This document shows, piece after piece, positions 6,996-14,112 of a stretch of DNA of 14,119 nucleotides. Location of the stretch: positions 1 through 14,119 of the forward strand of contig JANOFL010000113.1 of assembly GCA_031405895.1 (NCBI GenBank), read 5' to 3'. The number at the start of each line of letters is the position of its first letter. The first letter of the stretch is position 1. The notes under the pieces are model-generated. The model made no database searches, was not told the origin of the DNA, and saw only the letters and a program-made list of their open reading frames with translations. Made by a program: the position numbers and the translations under genes. The stretch is from BJ22 sp031405895. GTDB lineage: Bacteria > Planctomycetota > Planctomycetia > Pirellulales > Pirellulaceae.

Positions 6996-7006
6996 GCTAA
7001 CCGTCC
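6933..7006 (-). tRNA. tRNA-Val, anticodon GAC; probable integration site
   Basis: A complete 74-nt cloverleaf on the minus strand: acceptor GGACGGT with ACCGTCC (7 perfect pairs), D-stem GCTC/GAGC, anticodon stem CCACG/CGTGG with loop TTGACAT giving anticodon GAC (valine, GTC codons), T-stem GCTTG/CAAGT with loop TTCGAGT, discriminator A. CCA is not encoded. The 3' end points into the integrase gene, the usual geometry when an island integrates into the 3' part of a tRNA and restores it. A second copy of the 3' half was not found in the rest of the window. Confidence 0.95.
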
Positions 7007-7016
7007 GGTTGCCCGT

Positions 7017-7022
7017 ATCGTA
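7017..7022 (-). promoter_or_regulatory. Possible -10 hexamer of the tRNA-Val promoter
   Basis: Read on the minus strand it is TACGAT, 10 nt before the tRNA 5' end; the hexamer 17 nt further upstream, TGGAAT, is a poor -35 match. Low confidence, but a promoter must lie about here. Confidence 0.3.
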
Positions 7023-7280
7023 GCCGACCGTCCGGGCGGATTCCAGACAGCTTGAGGGAAGGGCGGGTGCACCGATTTTGGCCGTCTGGCCGAGTGTGAA
7101 GGGCGTGTCGGCGGCCCATTCGCGGGCTGCCGTTTTCCGCGTTTCGGGGCAGCCCTATACTGGCGGGCTTGCCGGCACTGACAGGCTTGCCGGCGAACCC
7201 GGTCGATGGCCGGCCGGTCTTCGATTGGCTGCTCGCCAGCGCCGCGACCACGTCCCAGTCAGCCCCCAGAATTGTCCGCC
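7023..7280. other. Intergenic region before thrS, with an 11-bp direct repeat
   Basis: No gene seen. GGCTTGCCGGC occurs twice (7166-7176 and 7184-7194), an 18-bp period. TATACT at 7156-7161 is a possible -10 for thrS, without a good -35. No riboswitch or T-box structure that I can recognise. Confidence 0.35.
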
Positions 7281-9308
7281 ATGGTTTCCGTCCGCCTTCC
7301 CGATGGGTCTGTCCGCTCCTACGACCACGCGGTGACTTTGCTTGACGTGGCCAAGAGCATCGGGTCACGGCTGGCCAAGGACGCTTTGTGGGGCGAAGTC
7401 GGTCTTCAGCCGGTTGAACTCAACCACGCGATCCCCGAAGGGAGCAAAGAGATTCCCCTCCGGATCGTGACCCGGACCGATCCGAATGCCCTTGCGACCA
7501 TGCGGCACAGCTGCGCCCACGTCATGGCCCGGGCTGTCATGCGGCTGAAGAAAGGCGTCCAGCTGGCCTTCGGTCCGACCGTCGAAGGCGGCTTTTATTA
7601 CGACTTCCAGATGCCCGAGCCGCTCCAGGAAAGCGACTTTCCCGCGATCGAAGCCGAGATGCAGAAGCTGATCGAGCTGGACGAGCCGTTCGAACGGGTC
7701 GAACGAGACCATGCCGAAGCCGTCCAGATTTGCATCGACCTGAAGCAGCATTTTAAAGTCGAACACCTCCAGTCGGGCCTCCAAGCCGAGAAGTCGGTCT
7801 CGTTCTACCAGCAAGGCGAATTCGTCGACCTCTGTCGCGGCCCGCACATTCCGTCGCCGAAACGGATCGGGGCATTCAAACTGATGTCGCTGGCCGGGGC
7901 CTACTGGAAGGGTGACGAGCGGAACCCGCAGTTGCAGCGGCTCTACGCGACCGCCTTTTTCACCCAGGCCGAACTGGACGAGCACCTCCAGCGGCTGGAG
8001 GAGGCCCGCAAACGCGACCACCGCGTGCTCGGCAAGCGGCTGCACCTGTTCCACATCGATGACATGGTTGGCCAGGGACTGGTGTTGTGGGCGCCCAAGG
8101 GAGCGTTTATCCGGCAGCAATTGCAGGACTTCATCGCCGGTCACCTCCGCCGCCAGGGTTACCAGCAGGTCTTCACCCCACACATCGGACGGCTCGACCT
8201 CTACAAGACCAGCGGGCACTTTCCGTATTACCAGGAGAGCCAATATCCGCCGCTGGTGATGCGCGAACAGCTCGAACAGCTGGCGACCGAGGGCTGTACT
8301 TGCGGCGAGCTCTCGAACCGGATGGGCAAGGGAGAAATCGACGGCTATCTGCTGCGGCCGATGAACTGTCCGCACCACATCCGGCTTTACGCTTCGCAAC
8401 AACGGAGTTACCGCGACCTGCCGATCCGGCTGGCGGAGTTTGGAACCGTCTATCGCTGGGAACAGTCGGGCGAGATTGGAGGGCTGACCCGCGTGCGGGG
8501 TTTTACCCAGGACGATGCCCACCTGTTCGTGACCCAGGAGCAGGTTGCGGCCGAGCTGCGAGGCTGCCTCGAGCTGGTGAAGATCGTTTTCAGCGTGATG
8601 GGGATGACTGAGTACCGGGTCCGGATCGGATTGCGCGATCCGGACAGCGACAAGTACGTGGGCGATCCGGCCGACTGGGAGCTGGCCGAAAACGCCTGCC
8701 GCCAGGCTGCGGCCGAACTGGGTGTCAAGTGCAGCGAAGAAAAGGGCGAGGCCGCCTTTTACGGGCCGAAGATCGACTTCGTTGTCCGCGACTGTATTGG
8801 CCGCAGCTGGCAGCTGGGGACCGTGCAGGTCGACTACAACCTGCCGCGACGGTTTGGGCTGGAGTACATCGGTGCTGACAATCGCCCGCACCGGCCGGTC
8901 ATGATCCACCGGGCTCCCTTTGGCTCGATGGAGCGATTCATCGGCGTGTTGATCGAGCACTTCGCGGGGGACTTCCCGCTTTGGCTGGCACCGGTCCAGG
9001 GCCGGATTCTGACGGTCAGCGAAAAGTCCGAAGAGTACGGACGGCAGGTCGAGCAGCGGCTGTTGGCGGCCGATTTGCGGATCGAAGCCGATTACCGGTC
9101 GGAGAAGCTGGGGGCGAAAATCCGCGATGGACAGCTGCAAATGGTCCCCTACATGCTGGTGGTCGGGCCGCGCGATGCCGAAGCCGGCACCGTTTCGGTC
9201 CGCGACCGGGCTGCGGGCGACCTGGGGGCGATGCCGCTGGAAGAAGTGGTGGCCCGGCTGACCCGGGAAGTTGCGGAACGGGCCCTTCGCGGCGGCCCGT
9301 CGAGTTGA
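7281..9308 (+). CDS. thrS: Threonyl-tRNA synthetase
   Basis: 675 residues, a full-length class II synthetase that attaches threonine to tRNA-Thr in the cytoplasm. Domains in order: TGS (about 1-62), editing domain with HSCAH (H76, H80) and CRGPH (C185, H189) that removes mischarged serine, catalytic core (about 250-570) and anticodon-binding domain (about 575-665). The zinc ligands are C363 (MNCPHH), H414 (QDDAH) and H543 (IHRA); motif 2 is in the YRWEQSG ... RVRGFTQDD block (391-412) and motif 3 in HRAPFGSMERF (543-553). ATG 7281 was chosen over ATG 7206 because the TGS domain starts right there (MVSVRLPDGS) and the extra 25 residues look random; no clear ribosome site is seen. It lies just outside the island on the chromosome side. 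Confidence 0.97.
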   Translation: MVSVRLPDGSVRSYDHAVTLLDVAKSIGSRLAKDALWGEVGLQPVELNHAIPEGSKEIPLRIVTRTDPNALATMRHSCAHVMARAVMRLKKGVQLAFGPTVEGGFYYDFQMPEPLQESDFPAIEAEMQKLIELDEPFERVERDHAEAVQICIDLKQHFKVEHLQSGLQAEKSVSFYQQGEFVDLCRGPHIPSPKRIGAFKLMSLAGAYWKGDERNPQLQRLYATAFFTQAELDEHLQRLEEARKRDHRVLGKRLHLFHIDDMVGQGLVLWAPKGAFIRQQLQDFIAGHLRRQGYQQVFTPHIGRLDLYKTSGHFPYYQESQYPPLVMREQLEQLATEGCTCGELSNRMGKGEIDGYLLRPMNCPHHIRLYASQQRSYRDLPIRLAEFGTVYRWEQSGEIGGLTRVRGFTQDDAHLFVTQEQVAAELRGCLELVKIVFSVMGMTEYRVRIGLRDPDSDKYVGDPADWELAENACRQAAAELGVKCSEEKGEAAFYGPKIDFVVRDCIGRSWQLGTVQVDYNLPRRFGLEYIGADNRPHRPVMIHRAPFGSMERFIGVLIEHFAGDFPLWLAPVQGRILTVSEKSEEYGRQVEQRLLAADLRIEADYRSEKLGAKIRDGQLQMVPYMLVVGPRDAEAGTVSVRDRAAGDLGAMPLEEVVARLTREVAERALRGGPSS

Positions 9309-9654
9309 GTGTATCGTTGGCCAGTTGAAGAAAGCCGCTTCCACGAGCATGTGTTTCTGGCGGGATGCAAGGCCGGAAGCGTTGGCGACGGAGGTCCATT
9401 CCGGTCCACTTTCCCGTTTCGACTCGTTTGCTCTGGTTTCGGCCATTCATACCCGAAACCCGAGCGGCCGGCCCCCACGACAAAACCCGGCAAGCCGAGT
9501 TGCATCGCTTGGGGGAATGGTCACAATGGGGCAACGCGGGAAAATGCCCTTCCCCGTTTGAACGAGCGGGCAGTCACTGGACTCCGTGATCTTGCGGCGA
9601 GAGCCTTTATCGGCCGCGGGAACCGGTCTTCTTTTTTTTTGACAGGAACAGTAT
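9309..9654. other. Long spacer between thrS and infC
   Basis: 346 bases with no credible gene; ORFs crossing it are out of frame with infC and lack coding character. It holds a small stem GGGCA/TGCCC (9529-9533 with 9545-9549), a run of nine T (9632-9640) with no good hairpin before it, and TTGACA at 9639-9644 without a -10 at the right distance. It probably contains the infC promoter or leader, but I cannot place one. Confidence 0.4.
9644..9647 (+). promoter_or_regulatory. Ribosome binding site deciding the TTG start of infC
   Basis: AGGA seven nt before TTG 9655. An in-frame TGA lies at 9640-9642, and the next in-frame ATG is codon 42, inside the conserved N-terminal domain, so TTG with this SD is the only sensible start. 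Confidence 0.7.
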
Positions 9655-10206
<552 letters not shown>

Positions 10207-10729
10207 CGTTCCTTTCAACGCCCCGCGCAGTTCACATTTTTTGTTGGCGACAAATCGTCAGCGGTGGCAACCTCCCACAGTTTGTCACAATTTGTTTCTG
10301 ATCGGCCCATGCGAAAGCGCTCTTCAATGTCCGTGACGCCAGATTCGCTCCTGTGAACACTCTCGGTGGGATGTTGGGTTGTTCGGTACGCAACTTCCGC
10401 AGGTTCTGGATCGTCGCAAGCCAGCAGGCTGCAGACTGGTCTTAACATTGTCTTAACCTGGGCCTCCCTCTTTTCCTTGGTGCGGCATTGATTGGTAAAT
10501 TTGTGACCTGAGTTTCCAGCTGTAGCGGTCGTTACCTGGCCTCAGTCAAAATCTCCCTGAAACGGCCCGATTTTTGGTTTCGATTCTTCCGAACCGGCAG
10601 GAAACAGGGCAAAGTTTGACTCCCCTCTGCGCGGGGAAGTCCGATCCAAGTCGCTTGCCAGAGACCGGCATTCTGCTACCATCGGCCCCAGACCAAGTAA
10701 CCATCTCCGAGCCTCGTCAAGGTGCATCC
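10207..10729. other. Gene-free region between infC and the PEP-CTERM gene
   Basis: About 520 bases with no credible gene; the ORF beginning at ATG 10574 is only a 5' extension of the next gene and its translation looks random. It holds the direct repeat at 10439-10457 and a T6 run at 10237-10242 after infC without a clear preceding stem. The usual rpmI-rplT genes are absent. Confidence 0.5.
10439..10457 (+). promoter_or_regulatory. Direct repeat GTCTTAAC x2 with 11-bp period, response-regulator-like box
   Basis: GTCTTAAC at 10439-10446 and 10450-10457, separated by ATT. An 11-bp period puts both copies on the same DNA face, as in binding sites of PhoB/OmpR-family response regulators; TTAACA-type repeats are the B. 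subtilis PhoP style. It lies 273 bp upstream of the PEP-CTERM gene start. The regulator is not identified. Confidence 0.35.
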
Positions 10730-11554
10730 ATGAAGATTGCCGTCAAAGCATTTTCTGTTTTCATGTTGTCTGCCGTGTCACTTTTCAGCAGTTCGGCTGG
10801 TGCCGACATCAGCTACACAGGCGGAAATCTTTTCGAGAATTTCGATCTGCTTCCGACAACAAACCAGGCCGGTTTTTTCTCGGCGACGGTTGGGGCGCAG
10901 TCCCCCATCACGGTCAGCACGGGGAGCTTTGACGGAACGAAACTCGCGGGCACTGGAACGACTGCGACCGCCTTTACTGCGGATGCAGGATCCGGCATTT
11001 CGGGTGGGATCTATTCCTATGGTGCCGCCACGGTTGCCGAGCGGGCGCTGGGTTCGCTTGCGTCCGGGTCCAACATCATGGGTTATGGTTTCCGGTTGGT
11101 GAACAATTCCGCCTTGACGGTCAACAGCATCGAAGTTTTCTTTACGCAGGAAAACTGGCGCACCTCGACTGCGACTCTCAACACGGTTGCCGCGTCCTTT
11201 TCGTTCGACCAGTCGATTCTGGCAAGTGGCTACCTGACTTCCGGTGCTGGATTCACACCGGTCACCAGCCTTGACCTCGTCGGACCTCCATTCGTCGCAG
11301 CGAACGGTCCTCTCGACGGAAACGACCCCCTAAACCAGACTGGCCGGACTTTCACGTTTACCGGCTTGAACTGGCTGCCTGGAGAACAGTTTTTCCTGCG
11401 GTGGCAGGACGTGAATGACACCGGTAGTGATGCCGGTTTGGCCATCGACAGCATGGAGCTGATTTTCACGTCGGCAACGATTCCCGAGCCGTCGGTTATT
11501 GGTTTGCTCGTTGGACTGGCAGGTCTCGGGCTCTTCCGCCGGCGCAGTGCCTGA
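10730..11554 (+). CDS. Exported PEP-CTERM sorting-domain protein of unknown function
   Basis: 274 residues. A signal peptide (MKIAVKAFSVFMLSAVSLFS, cleavage probably after about residue 25 in SSAGA) leads export. The last 24 residues are a PEP-CTERM tail: IPEPS, the hydrophobic stretch VIGLLVGLAGLGLF, then RRRSA; this signal is recognised by exosortase, which processes the protein for surface or matrix delivery. The mature body is rich in Ser, Thr, Gly and Asn, with predicted beta-strands and no cysteines that I see; I do not recognise a domain. ATG 10730 was chosen because it starts the signal peptide and has AAGG upstream; the ORF opens at 10574. It ends into the shared terminator at 11590-11620. 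Exosortase itself is not in the window. Confidence 0.9.
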   Translation: MKIAVKAFSVFMLSAVSLFSSSAGADISYTGGNLFENFDLLPTTNQAGFFSATVGAQSPITVSTGSFDGTKLAGTGTTATAFTADAGSGISGGIYSYGAATVAERALGSLASGSNIMGYGFRLVNNSALTVNSIEVFFTQENWRTSTATLNTVAASFSFDQSILASGYLTSGAGFTPVTSLDLVGPPFVAANGPLDGNDPLNQTGRTFTFTGLNWLPGEQFFLRWQDVNDTGSDAGLAIDSMELIFTSATIPEPSVIGLLVGLAGLGLFRRRSA

Positions 11555-11589
11555 TCAGGACCACCTGATTGGCACAACTCGAACAACTC

Positions 11590-11620
11590 AAAAACCTCCG
11601 CATGATCGCGGAGGTTTTTT
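11590..11620. terminator. Bidirectional intrinsic terminator between convergent genes
   Basis: AAAACCTCCGC (11591-11601) pairs perfectly with GCGGAGGTTTT (11608-11618) around loop ATGATC. The T-tract on the + strand (11615-11620) ends the PEP-CTERM transcript, and the A-tract (11590-11594) gives a T-tract on the minus strand for the convergent metallopeptidase gene. Confidence 0.9.
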
Positions 11621-11653
11621 CATGACTCTCGGGTCGAAGGTGTGGTCGGGACG

Positions 11654-12634
11654 TTACCGCCGGATTCCCAGCTGCTCGCCGTACCAGGAGTCTTCTGGCA
11701 GCATTTTGAGGCGGGCTGCCAGCACGCCCCGCCCCGCCATCGCTTGCTCTGGCGTTCCCTCGAACGCAACTGGTTCCACGGGTGATTTCGGCACCGATCC
11801 GGGAATCGCAGTACTGGCCAGTGCTGCATTGCCAATGACCATTTCCCGGCTCCCTTTTGCCACCCAGTCGAGCCATGCGACCTGGAGCGCGGAGAGGTCT
11901 TCGTGGCCGTAATATTGCCGGGTCGCCTGGTCCCAGGCGGCCAGCGGCGGGCCGTGATGTTCGCCAGCCAGGCCGGACTCGACAAAGTGGATGAAGTGCT
12001 GGTGGCCGCGTTGCAGGATCAGGTAGCGGGCCACTGAGTAGGCCTGGGCGTAGAGCGGCAGCATGTCGGGTGGGTACTGCCGCATCGTGAACATCCGGTT
12101 AAAGGGCAGCCCGCGGGAGGGTCTTCCAGACAGGAACTCAATCAGCAGACCCTGAATTTTTTCGCGCTCACTGGAGTGCTCGACCGTCGTGCAGGCTCCT
12201 TCATCGGCCCAGCGCGGCAAGGGCTGGCCAAAATGCGTGGCAAAGATCGTGTGGGTGACTTCATGCGGGAGAACTGCGTCGAGAATCCGTTCGGGTGGAC
12301 CAAAGACTTTCATTTGCCAGCCGGTCGGCTCGCTCCCGCCGCCCGCGTTGACAAAGGCGAATGTCGTCTCACCACCTGCGTGCGGAGCGATTTCCACGGT
12401 GACGGGACAACGTTCCCGCCACGCCGGCAGTTCGCGGCCCAGCCATTGCAGCGAAAGCTCGCGGCGGTAGTGTTCCGCGAGGCGCGCTGTTTCGGCTGCC
12501 AGTCGCTGGTCGGGCGCGACAACGGTGAAGTTGACCGACTCGGCCTGGAACAGGGACTGGGCTGAAACGGTTGAAGCAAACGCAACCGTCGCCATCGCGC
12601 AGAGCAAGCGCGGGAGAACTCGTTGAGCATCCAT
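11654..12634 (-). CDS. Secreted metallopeptidase-like protein (HEXXH, peptidase MA-like)
   Basis: 326 residues with a signal peptide (MDAQRVLPRLLCAMATVAFA, cleavage probably near SAQ 24-27), so it acts outside the cytoplasm. LPHEVTH gives zinc ligands H124 and H128 with catalytic E125; WADEGA, 17 residues after the motif, supplies the third ligand E145, the gluzincin arrangement. The region after it (YPPDMLPLYAQAYSVARYLI) fits the MA-like helical continuation. A peptidase activity is the family expectation, but the substrate is unknown and some members may be inactive. The stop TAA lies just beyond the shared bidirectional terminator. The start codon is overlapped by the small palindrome GAGCAT-CC-ATGCTC (12625-12638); no strong ribosome site is visible. 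Its relation to the neighbouring PEP-CTERM protein is unknown. Confidence 0.8.
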   Translation of the reverse strand: MDAQRVLPRLLCAMATVAFASTVSAQSLFQAESVNFTVVAPDQRLAAETARLAEHYRRELSLQWLGRELPAWRERCPVTVEIAPHAGGETTFAFVNAGGGSEPTGWQMKVFGPPERILDAVLPHEVTHTIFATHFGQPLPRWADEGACTTVEHSSEREKIQGLLIEFLSGRPSRGLPFNRMFTMRQYPPDMLPLYAQAYSVARYLILQRGHQHFIHFVESGLAGEHHGPPLAAWDQATRQYYGHEDLSALQVAWLDWVAKGSREMVIGNAALASTAIPGSVPKSPVEPVAFEGTPEQAMAGRGVLAARLKMLPEDSWYGEQLGIRR

Positions 12635-12894
12635 GCTCTGGTTTCCGTGGATCGGGTTTTCGGTTCAGCGGCCGGTGCCGTTCATCCATGAACGATTGCC
12701 GCAAGGTTCCGGTTCCAGGTGGTTACGGCCCAGCCAGCCATCTGGTTCAGGGCATCCATCTATCGGAAGCGGATGGCAAAGCCTAACCGGTGCCAGCCGG
12801 TTTCCCCAAGCCAGGATTTGCAAAAAGTCGCCTTGTCTTCCTGTCCTTTCGCCTCGCAAGCAGTTCCATGCTGGCACCGTATGGACGCTGTCCC
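12635..12894. other. Intergenic region between the metallopeptidase gene and the left repeat cluster
   Basis: No gene supported. A hairpin AACCGG-TGCCAG-CCGGTT (12785-12802) is followed only by TTTCCCC, so it is at best a weak terminator on the + strand. The promoter of the minus-strand metallopeptidase gene should lie here; I cannot place its boxes. Confidence 0.4.
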
Positions 12895-12895
12895 C

Positions 12896-13099
12896 CGTGG
12901 TGACGAAGCACCCGCTTTGTCAGTCTGACTGCCCGTGGTGACGAAGCTCCTGTTTTGTCAGCCAGGCATGAAGCCATTCAAACCAAGCATACGAAAGGTC
13001 TGTACGGGCAATAGCCAGAGTAATTGACCAGGCAGACCGACAAAGCAGGAGCTTCGTCGCCACGAGAGCTTTGTCACCACGAGAGCTTCGTCCCCACGA
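12896..13099. repeat. Left REP-like repeat cluster beside the RAYT gene
   Basis: CGTGGTGACGAAGC occurs at 12896-12909 and 12934-12947 (38-bp period, left-pointing). The longer copy (12934-12959) is matched in inverted orientation at 13039-13064 (24 of 26 bases), so the two could form a large stem with about 79 bases between the arms. Right-pointing 17-bp units follow in tandem at 13049-13065, 13066-13082 and 13083-13099. The cluster ends 18 bp before the RAYT stop codon. Confidence 0.75.
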
Positions 13100-13117
13100 G
13101 GGGCTGCAAGGCTTGCG

Positions 13118-13852
13118 TCAACCGCTCGGCCTCATCTGCTTGATCACATCCGGCGGGATCGACTCATCGTCACGGATTCCAAACTGGTGGCGAACCCGGG
13201 CAGAACTCCAGCCCCATGCGGCGGACGATTGGACCAGTTCCGCAGCAACTGGATGGTCCTCGATGTACCTCACGATTCGCACCAGTTCGTCATCATCCCG
13301 GACCCAATGGTCCCACGATTCGTGCTGCCAGAACTGGCCGGAACAGCCCAGGACCTTGTTGCAGCCCCGGGCCGTCCAGCTTTGCAGGTTCTGCTGGATC
13401 ATTTCCCTGGGAGTCTTTTGTCGCTTGACTTCTGATTTTCTTGATGACAGGACTTTGTCTGTCCACGCCGGGGACGGCTGGAACAGCCCGTGGTAGTGAC
13501 TTGGCATTACGCACCAGGCAATGATCTCATACCGCTCCCCGGCGAAGTGAAGCATGCTCAACTCAACCAGCCTGGCCAATGATGGTTCGGCGAGGTGCTG
13601 AACCGGCGAATGGTGATCCAGCAGAAAATCCACCATTGCGAACAGGAGCTTGTTGTTCCTGAATTGCCATTCGTGGCGATCAGTGCCAGGAGGACAGGGG
13701 CGACGGGCAAGCTTGTCGCGATAGTCGCGGATCGCCCTCATACCGGAAGCCGGGATGCTGCCGTCAAGGCAGGCAGTGACAAAACAGGGTTTGCCTTCCA
13801 CATCCCAGTGTGGCAACAACCGCCGACGAAAGGTCCCTTCGGGCAAGCGCAT
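13118..13852 (-). CDS. REP-associated tyrosine transposase (RAYT/TnpA_REP) family protein, possibly altered at the catalytic tyrosine
   Basis: 244 residues. Related to the Y1 HUH transposase fold: AWCVMPSHYHGLF carries the HUH motif (H119-Y120-H121). FWQHESWDHWVRDDDEL (about 174-190) and RYIEDHPVAAELV, then WGWSSAR (195-219) are the characteristic C-terminal blocks. RAYTs cleave single-stranded REP hairpins and are thought to spread REP sequences. In related proteins I recall ESYDH or ESFDH, whereas here it is ESWDH (W180), so the nucleophile may be lost. The start ATG (complement of 13850-13852) has GGGA upstream on the minus strand. Repeat clusters flank it on both sides, fitting a REP-RAYT unit. 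No insertion-sequence ends or target duplication are seen. Confidence 0.85.
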   Translation of the reverse strand: MRLPEGTFRRRLLPHWDVEGKPCFVTACLDGSIPASGMRAIRDYRDKLARRPCPPGTDRHEWQFRNNKLLFAMVDFLLDHHSPVQHLAEPSLARLVELSMLHFAGERYEIIAWCVMPSHYHGLFQPSPAWTDKVLSSRKSEVKRQKTPREMIQQNLQSWTARGCNKVLGCSGQFWQHESWDHWVRDDDELVRIVRYIEDHPVAAELVQSSAAWGWSSARVRHQFGIRDDESIPPDVIKQMRPSG

Positions 13853-13982
13853 GGCATTTCCCTGTGAAAGTGTTCGATGTTGGGAAGAGCAACGTCAAAT
13901 TGGCCAAGAGGCCATCTGGGTCACAGTATATGGCCATCTGGGAAACCGTGAAGCGGGACCGACCGACAATGCAAGCAGGACC
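13853..13982. other. Upstream region of the RAYT gene
   Basis: No gene. GGCCATCTGGG is repeated directly at 13910-13920 and 13932-13942 (22-bp period). CCGACAA occurs twice before the right REP cluster. Presumably holds the minus-strand promoter of the RAYT gene, not identified. Confidence 0.35.
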
Positions 13983-14112
13983 GACAAAGCAGGAGCTTCG
14001 TCGTCACGAGGGTAGCCGGTCGTGGTGTCAAAGCTCCTGCTTGGTGCGTCAAATCTGTCCTCCGGGCGGTCGATTCAAGCAGGGCCGACAAAGCTGGAGG
14101 GTTGTCGCCACG
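13983..14112. repeat. Right REP-like repeat cluster, with a 23-bp imperfect palindrome
   Basis: The copy at 13983-14010 matches the left-cluster copy at 13039-13066 in 27 of 28 bases. Left arm 13987-14009 pairs with right arm 14020-14042 (23 bp, 2 true mismatches and 2 wobbles) around the 10-nt loop 14010-14019, which contains GTAG. A more diverged direct copy lies at 14087-14112 (22 of 26). It lies upstream of the RAYT start, the usual neighbourhood of REP palindromes recognised by this family. Confidence 0.7.

Noticed and set aside
7206..7280. A 25-codon upstream extension of thrS
   Set aside because: The TGS domain begins exactly at ATG 7281, and the extension is low-complexity.
7365..9446. 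A 693-codon open frame antisense to thrS
   Set aside because: thrS has all catalytic motifs on the + strand, and long antisense frames are common opposite GC-rich genes with strong codon bias; the translation shows no recognisable family.
9632..9640. T9 tract before infC as an intrinsic terminator
   Set aside because: No stable stem precedes it, and it lies only 14 nt before the infC start.
10470..10500. Sigma-54 promoter for the PEP-CTERM gene
   Set aside because: Sequences resembling TGG...TTG occur, but the spacing between the GG and GC elements does not fit.
10574..10729. A 52-codon upstream extension of the PEP-CTERM gene
   Set aside because: It would bury the signal peptide behind a hydrophilic random leader; ATG 10730 begins a classical signal sequence.
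12896..13099. CRISPR array
   Set aside because: Repeats are tandem without spacers, occur in both orientations, are bracketed by a RAYT gene, and no cas gene is present.
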